Shown: positions 34,734 to 44,899 of the stretch, in pieces
How the letters are laid out: each line of letters opens with the position of its first letter
Numbering within the stretch: the stretch's first letter is position 1
DNA from: Allobosea sp. UNC402CLCol
GTDB taxonomy: Bacteria; Pseudomonadota; Alphaproteobacteria; Rhizobiales; Beijerinckiaceae
Length of the DNA: 64,000 bases
NCBI RefSeq assembly: GCF_000745475.1
Contig: NZ_JQJJ01000013.1
Location: 186,001-250,000 of the forward strand
Reading direction: 5' to 3'
Position numbers and translations under genes: made by a program
Notes under the pieces: generated by a model
The model's input: the letters and a program-made list of their open reading frames with translations, nothing else
Databases searched by the model: none
What the model was told of the DNA's origin: nothing

Positions 34734-35620
34734 GCACCTCCGTCCATGATGCCGCCCCCGTCGCCCCGCCGCGCCTGCGCTGGCTGAAGGCGACGATCGG
34801 CGCCTTCAATGCCAACAAGACCTCCTGGGTCGGGCTCGCCATCGTCGTCGCGGTGATCCTGGCGGCGGTGCTCGCGCCCGTCATCGCGCCGCATGACCCG
34901 CTGGAGCAGAACATCCTGTCGCGGCTCCAGCCGCCGCATGACGACTTCTATCTCGGCACCGATTATTTCGGCCGCGATATCCTCTCGCGGCTGCTCTACG
35001 GCGCCCGCATCTCGCTGGTGATCGGCATCGCCTCGACCGTGATCGCCATGGTCGTCGGCTCTCTGATCGGCTTGCTCGCCGGCTACTATGGCGGCCGCTT
35101 CGACGTCGTCGTGATGCAGGCGATGGACATCCTCCTCGCCTTCCCCTCGCTGATCCTGGGCCTGATCCTCGTGGCGATGCTCGGCCCCTCGGTGGAGAAC
35201 ATCACCATCGCGATCGCGCTGACCTCGATCCCCTCCTTCGCCCGGATCGCGCGGGCGCCGACGATCACGGTCAAGGAGCGCGACTATATCGGCGCCGGCC
35301 GGGCGCTCGCCTTCTCCGACGCACGGATCATGGCCGGGCATATCCTGCCCAATATCTTCCCGGAAATCCTGGTGATGGCCTCGCTCTGGCTCGCCAACGC
35401 CATCCGCACGGAAGCCTCGCTCGCCTTCATCGGGCTTGGCGTCAAGCCGCCGATCGCGACCTGGGGCGGCATGATCCGCGAGGGTTTCGAGAACATCCTC
35501 GACAGCTACTGGCTGGTGCTGGCTCCGTCGCTCGCGATCCTCGTCGTCGTCTTCGCGCTCAACGTCCTCGGCGATGGCCTGCGCGACGCCATCGACCCCA
35601 AGCTGAAGGGCGAGCGATGA
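34730..35620 (+). CDS. ABC transporter permease, DppC type
   Basis: A 296-residue permease. It has a cytoplasmic N-terminus, a first helix at about 32-52 and the DppC hallmark [15 protein letters not shown]...[14 protein letters not shown] (key residues LGTD-x-x-GRD near 75-85). The EAA loop is [14 protein letters not shown]. It is coupled at both ends by ATGA overlaps, to the DppB-type gene upstream and the ATPase gene downstream, so stoichiometric synthesis of the membrane complex is expected. The start given here is the one that makes this overlap. The frame is open far upstream, but that stretch lies inside the DppB gene. Confidence 0.92.
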   Translation: MSTSVHDAAPVAPPRLRWLKATIGAFNANKTSWVGLAIVVAVILAAVLAPVIAPHDPLEQNILSRLQPPHDDFYLGTDYFGRDILSRLLYGARISLVIGIASTVIAMVVGSLIGLLAGYYGGRFDVVVMQAMDILLAFPSLILGLILVAMLGPSVENITIAIALTSIPSFARIARAPTITVKERDYIGAGRALAFSDARIMAGHILPNIFPEILVMASLWLANAIRTEASLAFIGLGVKPPIATWGGMIREGFENILDSYWLVLAPSLAILVVVFALNVLGDGLRDAIDPKLKGER

Positions 35621-37443
35621 GCGGCCCCGTCCTCTCCGTCGAGAACCTCCAGACCGCCTTCCGCGTCGGCGGGGAATGGCGCTGGGCCGTCGAGGACCTG
35701 AGCTTCGACGTAGCCCCCGGCGAGACCGTCGCCATTGTCGGCGAATCCGGCTCGGGCAAGAGCGTGACTGCGCTTTCGATCATGCGGCTGGTCTCATCGG
35801 CCAATGGCCGCATCCAGGGCAGGATCGCGCTGGAGGGCCGCGACCTGCTCGCGCTCAGCGAGGAGGAGATGCGCAAGGTCCGCGGCAACGACGTCGCGAT
35901 GATCTTCCAGGAGCCGATGACGAGCCTGAACCCGGTGCTGACCGTCGGCTTCCAGATCGCCGAGGCGCTGCGCTACCATCGCGGCCTCGATGCCGGCGCG
36001 GCCAAGGCCGAAGCGCTGCGCATGCTCGACAAGGTGCGCATCCCCTCGGCGAAGAGCCGCTTCGACAATTACCCGCACCAGCTCTCCGGCGGCATGCGGC
36101 AGCGCGTGATGATCGCGACCGCGCTCGCCTGCAAACCCAAGCTCCTGATCGCCGACGAACCGACGACGGCGCTCGACGTGACGATCCAGGCGCAGATCCT
36201 TGAGCTGATCAAGACGCTGCAGGACGAGGAGCAGATGTCGGTGCTCTTCATCACCCATGACATGGGCGTCGTCGCCGAGATCGCCGACCGCGTCGTGGTG
36301 ATGTGGAAGGGTAAGAAGCTGGAGGACGCGCCGGCCTCACAGGTCTTCAATAATCCTGTCCACGGCTACACCAAGGCGCTGCTCGCGGCGGTGCCCAAGC
36401 TCGGCGACATGACCGGCCATGGCCGTCCGCTGCGCTTTCCGCGCATCGACCCCGATAACGGCAAGGTCGAGGGCAAGCCGGTCGAGCAGCCCGACACGGT
36501 CGCGGCGACCGAGCCGCCTTTGCTCGAAGTCTCCGGACTGACGACCCGCTTCGGCATCCGCGGCGGCCTGCTCGGCCGCTTGCGGGGTCAAGTCCATGCG
36601 GTCGAAGACGTCAGTTTCAGCCTGCGGCGCGGCGAGACGCTGGCGCTGGTCGGCGAATCCGGCTGCGGCAAGTCGACGACGGGGCGCTCGATCCTGCGGC
36701 TGGTCGAGCCCTCCTTCGGCACCGTCCGCTTCGGCGGGCGCGACGTCACCGGGCTCGGCAAAAGCGAATTGCGCGATGTCCGCCGCGAGATGCAGATGAT
36801 CTTCCAGGATCCTTTCGCCAGCCTCAATCCACGCAAGAGCGTCGGCAGCGCCTTGGCCGAGCCGATCCTGGTGCACGGGCTCGCCAAGGGAAACGAAGCA
36901 CGCGAGCGCGTCGCCGAACTCCTGCGCAAGGTCGGGCTCGCCCCCGAGATGCATGTGCGCTTTCCGCATGAATTCTCTGGCGGCCAGCGCCAGCGCATCG
37001 CGATCGCCCGGGCGCTGGCGCTCTCGCCCAAGCTCGTGGTGGCGGACGAGGCGGTCTCGGCGCTCGACGTTTCCGTGAAGGCGCAGGTGCTGAACCTGAT
37101 GCTCGACCTGCAGGCAGAACTCGGCCTCGCCTATCTCTTCATCTCGCACGACATGGCGGTGGTCGAACGCGTCAGCCATCGTGTCGCGGTGATGTATCTC
37201 GGAGAGATCGTCGAGATCGGCCCGCGCGAGGCGGTGTTCTCTGACCCGCGCCACCCTTATACGCGCAAGCTGCTGGCAGCGGTCCCCGTTCCCGATCCGC
37301 GCCGCCGCGCGCTACGCCGTGAACTCGCGGTCGACGAGTTGCCGAGCCCGATCCGCAAGCTCGACTGGCAGGCGGTGCCGACGGCGTTGGTGGAGGTCGC
37401 TCCCGGCCATTTCATCCGCCAGCCCGTCGATGCGAGGGCATAG
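35617..37443 (+). CDS. Fused DppD-DppF-type dual ATP-binding protein
   Basis: A 608-residue ATPase in which the two nucleotide-binding subunits of a peptide-type importer are fused (GsiA-like arrangement). Domain 1: Walker A GESGSGKS near 47, LSGGMRQRV and [11 protein letters not shown]. Domain 2 (from about 300): [18 protein letters not shown] and [11 protein letters not shown]. In the second Walker B the usual Pro after Asp-Glu is Ala. Each half ends with the oligopeptide-ABC C-terminal extension ([12 protein letters not shown] and [12 protein letters not shown]) that in many family members binds a [4Fe-4S] cluster. Last gene of the importer unit. Confidence 0.93.
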   Translation: MSGPVLSVENLQTAFRVGGEWRWAVEDLSFDVAPGETVAIVGESGSGKSVTALSIMRLVSSANGRIQGRIALEGRDLLALSEEEMRKVRGNDVAMIFQEPMTSLNPVLTVGFQIAEALRYHRGLDAGAAKAEALRMLDKVRIPSAKSRFDNYPHQLSGGMRQRVMIATALACKPKLLIADEPTTALDVTIQAQILELIKTLQDEEQMSVLFITHDMGVVAEIADRVVVMWKGKKLEDAPASQVFNNPVHGYTKALLAAVPKLGDMTGHGRPLRFPRIDPDNGKVEGKPVEQPDTVAATEPPLLEVSGLTTRFGIRGGLLGRLRGQVHAVEDVSFSLRRGETLALVGESGCGKSTTGRSILRLVEPSFGTVRFGGRDVTGLGKSELRDVRREMQMIFQDPFASLNPRKSVGSALAEPILVHGLAKGNEARERVAELLRKVGLAPEMHVRFPHEFSGGQRQRIAIARALALSPKLVVADEAVSALDVSVKAQVLNLMLDLQAELGLAYLFISHDMAVVERVSHRVAVMYLGEIVEIGPREAVFSDPRHPYTRKLLAAVPVPDPRRRALRRELAVDELPSPIRKLDWQAVPTALVEVAPGHFIRQPVDARA

Positions 37444-37449
37444 CGCCGG

Positions 37450-38622
37450 TCAACCCGGCGCAGCTCCGCGGCCCACACGGTCCCATTCCGCTAGGGCCAG
37501 CACGAGATGATACAGCACGCGCACCGGGATCACGGTCTGTGCGGGCGCCCCGCTTCTTGTGACCTGATTGAACCAGAGCCCCGTATCGGGCGCGACGAAA
37601 GTGCTGAACAGACCGTCGAGATGGGGTTCGAAGCGCCGGGCCGCGTCGTCATCGCCGAGCAATTCGATCCGGGCCAGAAACGCCTTGATCGCCTCGGTCT
37701 GCGGCCAGAGCAGCTTCGTCGGCGCAACGAGCTTTCCGGTCCGGTCGACACCGTCGAAGGCCGCGACGGGCCCCGCAACGCCATCATCCAGGCCGTGACG
37801 GATGGCGAAGGCGTAGAGCCTGTCCGCGAGGTCGCGCGCCGCCACATCGCCGGTGAGCCGCCAGTGATGCAGCAGCAGCCAGGTCCATTCGAAATGATGC
37901 CCCGGCTCGCGCAAGGCGCCGGCGGCGCCGGGGACCGGTTGCCAGTCCTGCGTGAAATATTCGCCCAGCGAGCCGGTCTCGGTGTCGACCATGCGCTCGC
38001 GGGCCAGTCGGACGATATCGCCGGCGCGGTCGAGCCAGCGCTTCTCGCCCGTGGCCTCGGCAAGCGCGTGGAAGGCTTCGAGCAGATGCATATGCGGGTT
38101 CTGTCGGCGGGGCAGCGTGCCGAGCGTGTCCTCGGCGAAGCCGCCCTCCGGATGCGACATCTCGCGCTCGATGAAGCCGATGACCTCGTCCGCGATGGCG
38201 AGCGCCTGCCCGTCCCGCGTCGCCCGATGAAACCAGGCCATGGCGAAGAGGACGAAAGCCAGATCGTAGAGATCGGTGCGGGCGTCGACCGGCGTGCCGT
38301 CCTCGCCGACGACATGGCGGAACCGGCCCTGCCCGTCGCGGCAGCGATCACGCAGGAACGCAAAACCGTGCTGCGCGGCGGCGAGCGCCGGACCGGAAGG
38401 GTCGAGCAGATGCGCATGGCTGAACACATAGGTCAGCCGGGCCGTGACCAGCGTCGTCCTGACCGCGCCGGCATCGTGCCTCGCCTGCGCCGGATCGAAA
38501 TGCTCGACGAAGCCCGGGCGGCCCGGCTGCAGGGCCCGCTCGATCCAGCCGGGGATCAGAACCTGCGCCAGCCAGTCCCGCGGCGAGCCGATGGTCGCTT
38601 CCAACGCTTCGATGCGCTTCAT
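37450..38622 (-). CDS. N-acylglucosamine 2-epimerase (AGE) family sugar isomerase/epimerase
   Basis: A 390-residue (alpha/alpha)6-barrel protein of the AGE/D-mannose isomerase/YihS family. Likely active-site segments are PHMHLLEAF, EPGHHFEWTWLL and LLWPQTEAIKA, which carry the conserved His and Glu residues. The frame extends to 38694, but ATG 38622 has GGGGAGGAT about 9 nt upstream and fits the family N-terminus. It converges on the importer ATPase gene with 6 nt between stops. Interconversion of a free aldose/ketose such as mannose-fructose is the most likely reaction and would suit processing of the sugar released from an Amadori compound. That role is inferred from position. Confidence 0.84.
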   Translation of the reverse strand: MKRIEALEATIGSPRDWLAQVLIPGWIERALQPGRPGFVEHFDPAQARHDAGAVRTTLVTARLTYVFSHAHLLDPSGPALAAAQHGFAFLRDRCRDGQGRFRHVVGEDGTPVDARTDLYDLAFVLFAMAWFHRATRDGQALAIADEVIGFIEREMSHPEGGFAEDTLGTLPRRQNPHMHLLEAFHALAEATGEKRWLDRAGDIVRLARERMVDTETGSLGEYFTQDWQPVPGAAGALREPGHHFEWTWLLLHHWRLTGDVAARDLADRLYAFAIRHGLDDGVAGPVAAFDGVDRTGKLVAPTKLLWPQTEAIKAFLARIELLGDDDAARRFEPHLDGLFSTFVAPDTGLWFNQVTRSGAPAQTVIPVRVLYHLVLALAEWDRVGRGAAPG

Positions 38623-38865
38623 CGATCGATATCCTCCCCGAGGAACGCCGGGGCCGGGCCGCGCGCGGCCGGTCCCCTCTCCTCGTTCGGGCACGAGCCC
38701 GATTCAGGGCAGCCCCGTCAAGGCGCCTTCTGAGCGGCCCCATTCCCCGGCCTGCAGATGGGTCGGGCGCGGGCATGTCGGGAGCTCAGGCAGCGGCCGG
38801 AATGGGAGTTGAACAGCGCCCTGCATGCGGCCTAGAACGGGGCGTCCGCGACGCGAGGGGTCATC

Positions 38866-39378
38866 TTGAGCACACTGCACGACAGCCCCCGCTTCGAGAT
38901 GATGGTCCTCGACGACCGGATCTTCGATTGGGGCCTCCCGACATATCAAACGGACATGTCGGCCGGCATCGACCTTTTCGCCTGCATCGACGAACCGCTC
39001 GATCTTCAGCCGCAAGCCGACGCGGTCCTGATTCCATCGGGCATCGCGATCCAGATGAACGATCCCAACGTCGCCGCCTTCCTGCTCGCGAGGTCTGGGC
39101 TGGGCCACAAGAAGGGCCTCATCCTCGGCCAAAGCGTCGGGACGATCGACGCGGATTACCAGAACCAGATCTTCATCAGCGCCTGGCTGAGAACGCCGCC
39201 GGGGAGCGCGCCACTTCGAATAACCCCCGGCGACAGAATCGCGCAGCTCGTCTTCCTGCCCATCCTGCGGCCAACCTTCGAAGTCGTCGAAGCCTTCTCG
39301 GCTTCCACGAAAAGAGGCGGCGGCGGCTTCGGCTCGACGGGCATCGCCGGCGGCGAGGCTCCGGGAGGCCGGTCATGA
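38866..39378 (+). CDS. dut: dUTP diphosphatase
   Basis: Trimeric dUTPase of 170 residues, which hydrolyses dUTP to dUMP. All five motifs are present: AGIDLFA, ARSGLGHKKG, GTIDADYQNQ (with the catalytic Asp), GDRIAQLVF and the C-terminal P-loop-like RGGGGFGSTG. The sequence resembles the E. coli type (PRSGLGHKHG, IDSDYQGQ) more than the usual rhizobial type (PRSGLAFKNG, IDSDYRGE), as far as I recall those proteins. The C-terminus is extended by about ten residues. The start is TTG 38866 with GAGGGG 8 nt upstream. The stop overlaps the Rrf2 gene start. Confidence 0.92.
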   Translation: MSTLHDSPRFEMMVLDDRIFDWGLPTYQTDMSAGIDLFACIDEPLDLQPQADAVLIPSGIAIQMNDPNVAAFLLARSGLGHKKGLILGQSVGTIDADYQNQIFISAWLRTPPGSAPLRITPGDRIAQLVFLPILRPTFEVVEAFSASTKRGGGGFGSTGIAGGEAPGGRS

Positions 39379-39827
39379 TGCTCCTCTCCCGCCGCAGCCT
39401 TCTCGCCATCGCCGCGGTGGTCGACATCGCACTGCATGCGCGGCCCTCGCCGGTGGCGGCGAAGCTGCTCGCCGCGCGGCACGCCTTGCCGCCGCGCCAT
39501 CTCGAGACGCTGCTGCAGGCGCTGGTGCGCGCCGGAATCCTCAAAGGCGTGCGCGGCCCGCGCGGCGGCTACGAGCTGGCACGCGAGCGCCGCAGGATCA
39601 CGGCCGGAGACATCGTGCGCGCCGCGATGGAGGACGATGGCGAGGATGCGCTCGGCCCGATGCCGCATTCGGCCCTGATCGACGATGTGATCGCGCCCCA
39701 GGTCGAGGCCGCCTCAGCCGCCTTCCTGTCGTCACTGGAGGAGGTCACTGTGGAAGAGTTCTGCCGGCGCGCTTTGGACCGGGCGGCGGCCGCGGATGGC
39801 AGGTCCCACCCCGATTTCACAATATAA
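39375..39827 (+). CDS. Rrf2 family transcriptional regulator
   Basis: A 150-residue winged-helix protein. SRRSLLAIAAVVDIALHA forms the N-terminal helices, and LPPRHLETLLQALVRAGILKG plus GPRGGYELARE form the recognition helix and wing, all standard Rrf2 features. The three clustered cysteines that hold an Fe-S cluster in IscR/NsrR are absent, with only one Cys near residue 131. It is therefore more like CymR-type sensors of cysteine metabolism. The start ATG 39375 (GGAGG 6 nt upstream) overlaps the dut stop. The next gene, 100 bp on, is cysK, its likely target. Confidence 0.9.
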   Translation: MMLLSRRSLLAIAAVVDIALHARPSPVAAKLLAARHALPPRHLETLLQALVRAGILKGVRGPRGGYELARERRRITAGDIVRAAMEDDGEDALGPMPHSALIDDVIAPQVEAASAAFLSSLEEVTVEEFCRRALDRAAAADGRSHPDFTI

Positions 39828-39860
39828 AGATGTGATTTATCTCTTTCTTCGACAGAACGT

Positions 39861-39880
39861 GTGAATTACGTTAGCTTCAC
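39861..39880. promoter_or_regulatory. Candidate Rrf2 operator before cysK
   Basis: Inverted repeat GTGAA (39861-39865), 10-nt spacer, TTCAC (39876-39880), in the AT-rich 100-bp gap upstream of cysK. It is the only clear dyad there. Arms are short, so confidence is modest. Confidence 0.4.
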
Positions 39881-39927
39881 CGGCCAAACGGCCCGATCCC
39901 AAAACGGCCCGACCCAAGGAGTCTCCC

Positions 39928-40910
<983 letters not shown>

Positions 40911-40914
<4 letters not shown>

Positions 40915-41363
40915 GCGAAGGCAGCGTCCATATCGTCCGGCTGGCGGAAAGCCTGCCGGACGAGTTCGAGGCGCTGCGCAGCGAGGCGAGCGCCGAGAGC
41001 TTCGCTTTCATCGAGGGGCTGCGCGCGGAGTGGCTGTCCGGGCAATATAGCGGCGATGACGACCGCTTCGCCGCCTTCGCGGCTTACCGCGAGGGAGAGC
41101 TCGCCGGTATCGGCGCGGTGACGCCGGACCCTTACGACCCGGCGCCCGATCTGCTGCGGGTGCGGCATGTCTATGTCCGGCCGCTGCATCGCGCGGCCGG
41201 TGTCGGCCGGGTGCTCGCCACGGCCCTGATCCAGCAGGGGCTGGAGCTGGCGCCGCGGCTTTCGCTGCGGGCGGCCGATCCACGCGCCGCGGCCTTCTGG
41301 GAAGCGAACGGCTTCACGCCCGATAACGGCGGCACGCGCCGCTCGCATCTCCTGACGCGCTGA
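40911..41363 (+). CDS. GNAT family N-acetyltransferase
   Basis: A 150-residue GNAT-fold protein. The acetyl-CoA loop is [17 protein letters not shown] (R/Q-x-x-G-x-G/A) preceded by VRHVYVRP, and the C-terminal element is AAFWEANGF. The start is GTG 40911, which overlaps the cysK stop (GTGA), so it is co-translated with cysteine synthase. A link to O-acetylserine or cysteine toxicity is possible but unproven, and the acceptor cannot be predicted. Confidence 0.85.
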
Positions 41364-41369
41364 GCCGGC

Positions 41370-42239
41370 TCAGCGCGTCAGCACGAGCCGATTGCCCCAG
41401 GGGTCGGCGATGGACGGCACCCCGTCAGCCTCTTCGCCACCGGCCGCGATGATGCGCTCCCGCATGGCCGCGAAATCGGCCGTGTCGCGCGCCACGATCT
41501 CGAAACGGTCGAGCCCGGCCTCGCCGACGCCGCGAAGGCCGGCGCCACGGCTGCCCCAGATATTGCCGGCGATGTGATGGTGGTAGCCGCCGCTGGCGAG
41601 GAAGCTCGCGCCCGGATAATGCACCATCACATCGAAGCCGAGCAGGCCGTGATAGAACGCCTCGGCGGCGGCCGTGTCGCCGACGCGCAGATGGATGTGC
41701 CCCATGCCCGTCCCCTCCGGCATGCCGGCATAGGCGCCGGTTGCCGCCTCGGCCAGCAAACGGTCGAGATCGAGCCGCTCGGTCGCCATGGCGATGCCGC
41801 CACCCGGCTTGCGCGGCCATTCCTGGCGCTGGCGGTCGCGATAGATCTCGATGCCGTTGCCTTCCGGGTCGGAGAGATAGAGCGCTTCGCTGACGAGATG
41901 GTCGGAGGCGCCTTCGAGCCGGATGCCGGTCGTGGCGGCATGGCGCAGCCAGTTGGCGAGATCGCGCCGCGACGGCAGCAGGATCGCGAGATGGAAGAGC
42001 CCGGCGGCGGAGGTCGGCTGCGCGGCGCCTTCGATCAGGCGGACCAGAACGGCTTCGCCAGCGCCGAGTTCGGCGAGGCCGGGAGCTTCCCGCAGAAGCT
42101 TCAAGCCGATGGCATCGCGATAATAGGCCGTGAGCTTCGGCAGATCGCGGGCCCGCAAGGTCACCGCGCCGATGTGATAGGGTGCGTCGTGAGCTTCGAG
42201 CCGCGTGGCCGCTCCCGCCTTGTCCTGAACTGCGAGCAT
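41370..42239 (-). CDS. Two-domain VOC (glyoxalase/extradiol dioxygenase-like) protein
   Basis: A 289-residue protein with two vicinal-oxygen-chelate domains, resembling CatE/YfiE-type catechol-2,3-dioxygenases. Domain 1 (about 18-140) has HIGAVTLRARD and ALYLSDPEGNGIEIYRDR. Domain 2 (about 165-289) has MGHIHLRVGD, SGGYHHHIAGNIW and SIADPWGNRLVL. Metal ligands would be the first His and the Glu of GIEIYRDR in domain 1 and the His residues of domain 2. In domain 2 the usual Glu near the C-terminus is replaced in GNRLVL. The frame opens upstream but ATG 42239 fits best. It converges on the GNAT gene. Substrate unknown. Confidence 0.83.
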   Translation of the reverse strand: MLAVQDKAGAATRLEAHDAPYHIGAVTLRARDLPKLTAYYRDAIGLKLLREAPGLAELGAGEAVLVRLIEGAAQPTSAAGLFHLAILLPSRRDLANWLRHAATTGIRLEGASDHLVSEALYLSDPEGNGIEIYRDRQRQEWPRKPGGGIAMATERLDLDRLLAEAATGAYAGMPEGTGMGHIHLRVGDTAAAEAFYHGLLGFDVMVHYPGASFLASGGYHHHIAGNIWGSRGAGLRGVGEAGLDRFEIVARDTADFAAMRERIIAAGGEEADGVPSIADPWGNRLVLTR

Positions 42240-42372
42240 GTCGTTGTCCTTCCTTGCGCGGCCAGGCCACGCTTCCAGGGAAGATGGTCCTTCGCGGCGC
42301 ATTTGTCGCCATTCCGGTCGGCAAATGCGGGATTGCACCACCGCAATGACGAGACCGGTGAGAATGCGGATC

Positions 42373-43608
42373 TCAGGCCGGGCGCGGGCGGTCGATGGCA
42401 AAATGGCGAAACCAGCGTTCCTCCCCGCCGCGCAGCAATCCGCCGAGCAGCCTCGAAGCGAGGAAGCTGAAGGTGATGCCGTTGCCGCCATAGCCATAGG
42501 CGGCGAACAGGCGTGGCCCGCCGGGCACGCGCCCGATCAGCGGCAAGCCGTCCGCCGTCTGCCCGAAGGCGCCGGACCAGGCAAAGTCCACATCGAGCCG
42601 CGCCTGCGGCAGCAAGGCATGAAGGCGGGCGCGAAGGGCCTCGGTCTTGGCCGGGTCGAGCTTTTCGCGGCGGTCGGGATCGGCGAAGTCCTCATCCTCT
42701 CCACCGAAGACGATGCGTCCCTCCAGGGTCGTGCGGCAGTAGGAATAATCTTCCGAAGCCTCCCAGACGAGAGCCGGCCCCGGCCAGAGCGCCTGCGGCG
42801 ACTGCGGAACCGTTGCGATCGCCCAGCTCGAGGCGGTGCTGTGCAGATCGTCGTTCACGCAATCGGGCATGACGTAACCCGTCGCGAGCACGACATGGGC
42901 GGCCTCCACGGTGGCGCCGCCGGAGAGCGAGATCGCCACCGACCGGCCGGCATCGTCGTAAGCAACGGCTTCGTCGCGGATCATGCGCGCACCGGCCCGC
43001 GCCGCCGCCGCGAGCAGACCATGGCAGAGGCAAAGCGGGTCGGCCTCGGCCGAACCGGGCGATACGATCGCGGCGGCGCGGTCGAAGCCGAACGCGTTCA
43101 GCAGCGCCGCATGCTCGACGAAGCTGCCCGGCAACCCGGCCCTCTCGCGCAGAGTGGCTTCATCGCGCAGCTCGCGCGGCCCGACATTGCCTGCCGCCAG
43201 ATAGATCGAATCGCGCCGGGCGAAGCTGCAGGGCAGGGCCAGCTTCTCGACGAGGCTCCCCAGTCCCGCCACGGCCCTGAAGCTCAACTGATAGATCTCG
43301 GCCGCCCGCTCGAAGCCGTAGAGCGCGGCGAGCTCGCGCAAGGACAGATCGATTTCCCATTGCAGCATCGCCGTCGAAGCCGCCGTGCTGCCGAACCCTC
43401 CGCGTTCCCGATCGATCACCACGACATCGAGCCCGATCGCGGTGAGATGCTCGGCGAGGAAGGCGCCGGTGATGCCGGCACCGACGATGGCGACGTCGCA
43501 GCGCATGTCACGCTCGAGCGGGCGCCCCTGCGGGCGCTGCAAGGCCGGGCGCCAGGGGCCGGTGCCACTGCGCAGATCCTCATGGCGGGTCGTTTCCGGA
43601 TCGAGCAT
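42373..43608 (-). CDS. FAD-dependent oxidoreductase, DAO family (PuuB/OrdL-like)
   Basis: A 411-residue DAO-fold flavoprotein. The Rossmann segment is VAIVGAGITGAFLAEHL near residue 38, followed by DRERGGFGSTAAST, the FGSTxAST motif of gamma-glutamylputrescine-oxidase-like proteins. The C-terminal motif is AYGYGGNGITFS. The conserved ExDLSL-like helix (EIDLSLREL) is also present. It ends 133 bp from the VOC gene, and its start lies 3 nt after the YihY stop, so YihY and the oxidase are probably co-transcribed. It differs clearly from the two island oxidases. Substrate unknown. Confidence 0.84.
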   Translation of the reverse strand: MLDPETTRHEDLRSGTGPWRPALQRPQGRPLERDMRCDVAIVGAGITGAFLAEHLTAIGLDVVVIDRERGGFGSTAASTAMLQWEIDLSLRELAALYGFERAAEIYQLSFRAVAGLGSLVEKLALPCSFARRDSIYLAAGNVGPRELRDEATLRERAGLPGSFVEHAALLNAFGFDRAAAIVSPGSAEADPLCLCHGLLAAAARAGARMIRDEAVAYDDAGRSVAISLSGGATVEAAHVVLATGYVMPDCVNDDLHSTASSWAIATVPQSPQALWPGPALVWEASEDYSYCRTTLEGRIVFGGEDEDFADPDRREKLDPAKTEALRARLHALLPQARLDVDFAWSGAFGQTADGLPLIGRVPGGPRLFAAYGYGGNGITFSFLASRLLGGLLRGGEERWFRHFAIDRPRPA

Positions 43609-43611
43609 CCC

Positions 43612-44661
43612 TCAGCCGGCCCGTGGCGGGCCGACCCGGTCGGCCATCGTCGCGCCGCGCTCGCCGAGCGGCTTCGCCCGACCTGCGGTGGTGTCATGCG
43701 CGGTCTGGTGTTCCAGCTCGGCGTTGAGCTCGGCGCCGGCCAGCACGATCGTCGCCGAGAGCCAGAGCCAGGTCATGAAGACGACGACGGTCGCGAGCGA
43801 ACCATAGGCCGCCGTGTAGTTGCCGAGCGTGCTGACATACCAGGAGAAGGCATAGGAGGCCGCGGCCCAGAGCAGCGCGGCAGCGACGGCGCCCGGCATC
43901 ACCCAGACGAAGCGCATGCGCTCGCGGCTCGGACCGATCCAGTACAGGCAAGCGATCGAGAGAATCGCGACGACGAGGAAGATGGGCCAGCGCACCAGCC
44001 GGATCAGCCGCTCCAGCTCGGAATGGAACGGGAAGAGCGCGGTGACCACCGGCAAGCTCGCGATGATGACCAGCACCGAGGCGAGCAGGACGATGCCGCT
44101 CACCGTGGTGAAAAGCGAGACGGCGTTGAGCTTGAGGAAGCTGCGCTTCTCCTGCTCGCGATAGATGATGTTGAGCGCGTCGAAGATCGCCTTCACCGCC
44201 GCATTGGCCGACCAGGTCGCGACCAGAAAGCTGATCACGAAGGTCAGCGAGAGCGAAAAGCCGGACTGGCCCGAAAGCCGCATCGCCTGCTCGTGAATGA
44301 GCTCGCGCGCGGCTTGCGGAAACATGGCCGTGATCGCGTCGAGCTGGCCGGCGATCGTCGCCGGGTCGGTGAAATAGCGATAGATCGTGACCAGCAGCGA
44401 GAGCGCCGGCACCAGCGAGAGCAGGGTGAAGAAGGCGACGGCGCCGGCCAGCGAGGTCAGCCGGTTGTCGCCGACATTGCCGACGAAGCGCAGCAGCACA
44501 TCCTTCCAGCCGAGCCAGGTCATCTGCAGCGGTGTCCGCGCCAGCCGGCCGCGCGCCGCCTCCCGCCTGCGGCGGACGCGACGGCTGGAGACGACCCCCG
44601 AGAGATAGCCGAGCGCGACGCCGATGCCCGCCGCGCCGGTGATCCGCTTCAGGAAAGCCAT
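43612..44661 (-). CDS. YihY/virulence factor BrkB family membrane protein
   Basis: A 349-residue inner-membrane protein of the YihY/BrkB (formerly RNase BN) family. About six helices are seen, starting with LAGAVAFFTLLSLVPALSLL near 75-95, the strongest family signature. It also contains SANAAVKAIFDALNIIYREQE and the FVWVMPGAVAAALLWAA helix. Two hydrophobic residues-rich N-terminal segments precede the domain. The ribonuclease and virulence names are historical. The molecular role is not established. Confidence 0.88.
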   Translation of the reverse strand: MAFLKRITGAAGIGVALGYLSGVVSSRRVRRRREAARGRLARTPLQMTWLGWKDVLLRFVGNVGDNRLTSLAGAVAFFTLLSLVPALSLLVTIYRYFTDPATIAGQLDAITAMFPQAARELIHEQAMRLSGQSGFSLSLTFVISFLVATWSANAAVKAIFDALNIIYREQEKRSFLKLNAVSLFTTVSGIVLLASVLVIIASLPVVTALFPFHSELERLIRLVRWPIFLVVAILSIACLYWIGPSRERMRFVWVMPGAVAAALLWAAASYAFSWYVSTLGNYTAAYGSLATVVVFMTWLWLSATIVLAGAELNAELEHQTAHDTTAGRAKPLGERGATMADRVGPPRAG

Positions 44662-44899
44662 CTCGGGGTCCGGTCTCCGTTACGAAGAGTCTTCTGTCCT
44701 GCCGCATCGTCTTCACGCGAACCGGCGTCCGCTTCGCCGAAAATGCTCCGGGCCCAGCTTGCGGGCAACAGGCCCGGCCCGCAATTGTTCCCTGAAGGGC
44801 GGGCGAGAAGGCCGCCTTAGCCGATTGTTAACCTTAATGCTTCGTTATCGGCCGGCGCCGCCCTCGATGGGCCGGCGCTTGCGATTCAACGGAAGCCCG

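Noticed and set aside
38623..38865. Possible attachment site or target duplication at the right end of the island
   Set aside because: I compared the ends near 19664-19690 and 38600-38870 and found no direct repeat, tRNA fragment or integrase gene.
43612..44661. Virulence or ribonuclease role for the YihY/BrkB protein
   Set aside because: The names are historical, and membership of the family alone does not support either function.
42238..44820. 860-codon plus-strand reading frame opposite the FAD oxidoreductase and YihY genes
   Set aside because: It spans two real minus-strand genes and their junction, has biased Arg/Glu/Gly-rich composition and no motif, so it is treated as a GC-driven shadow.
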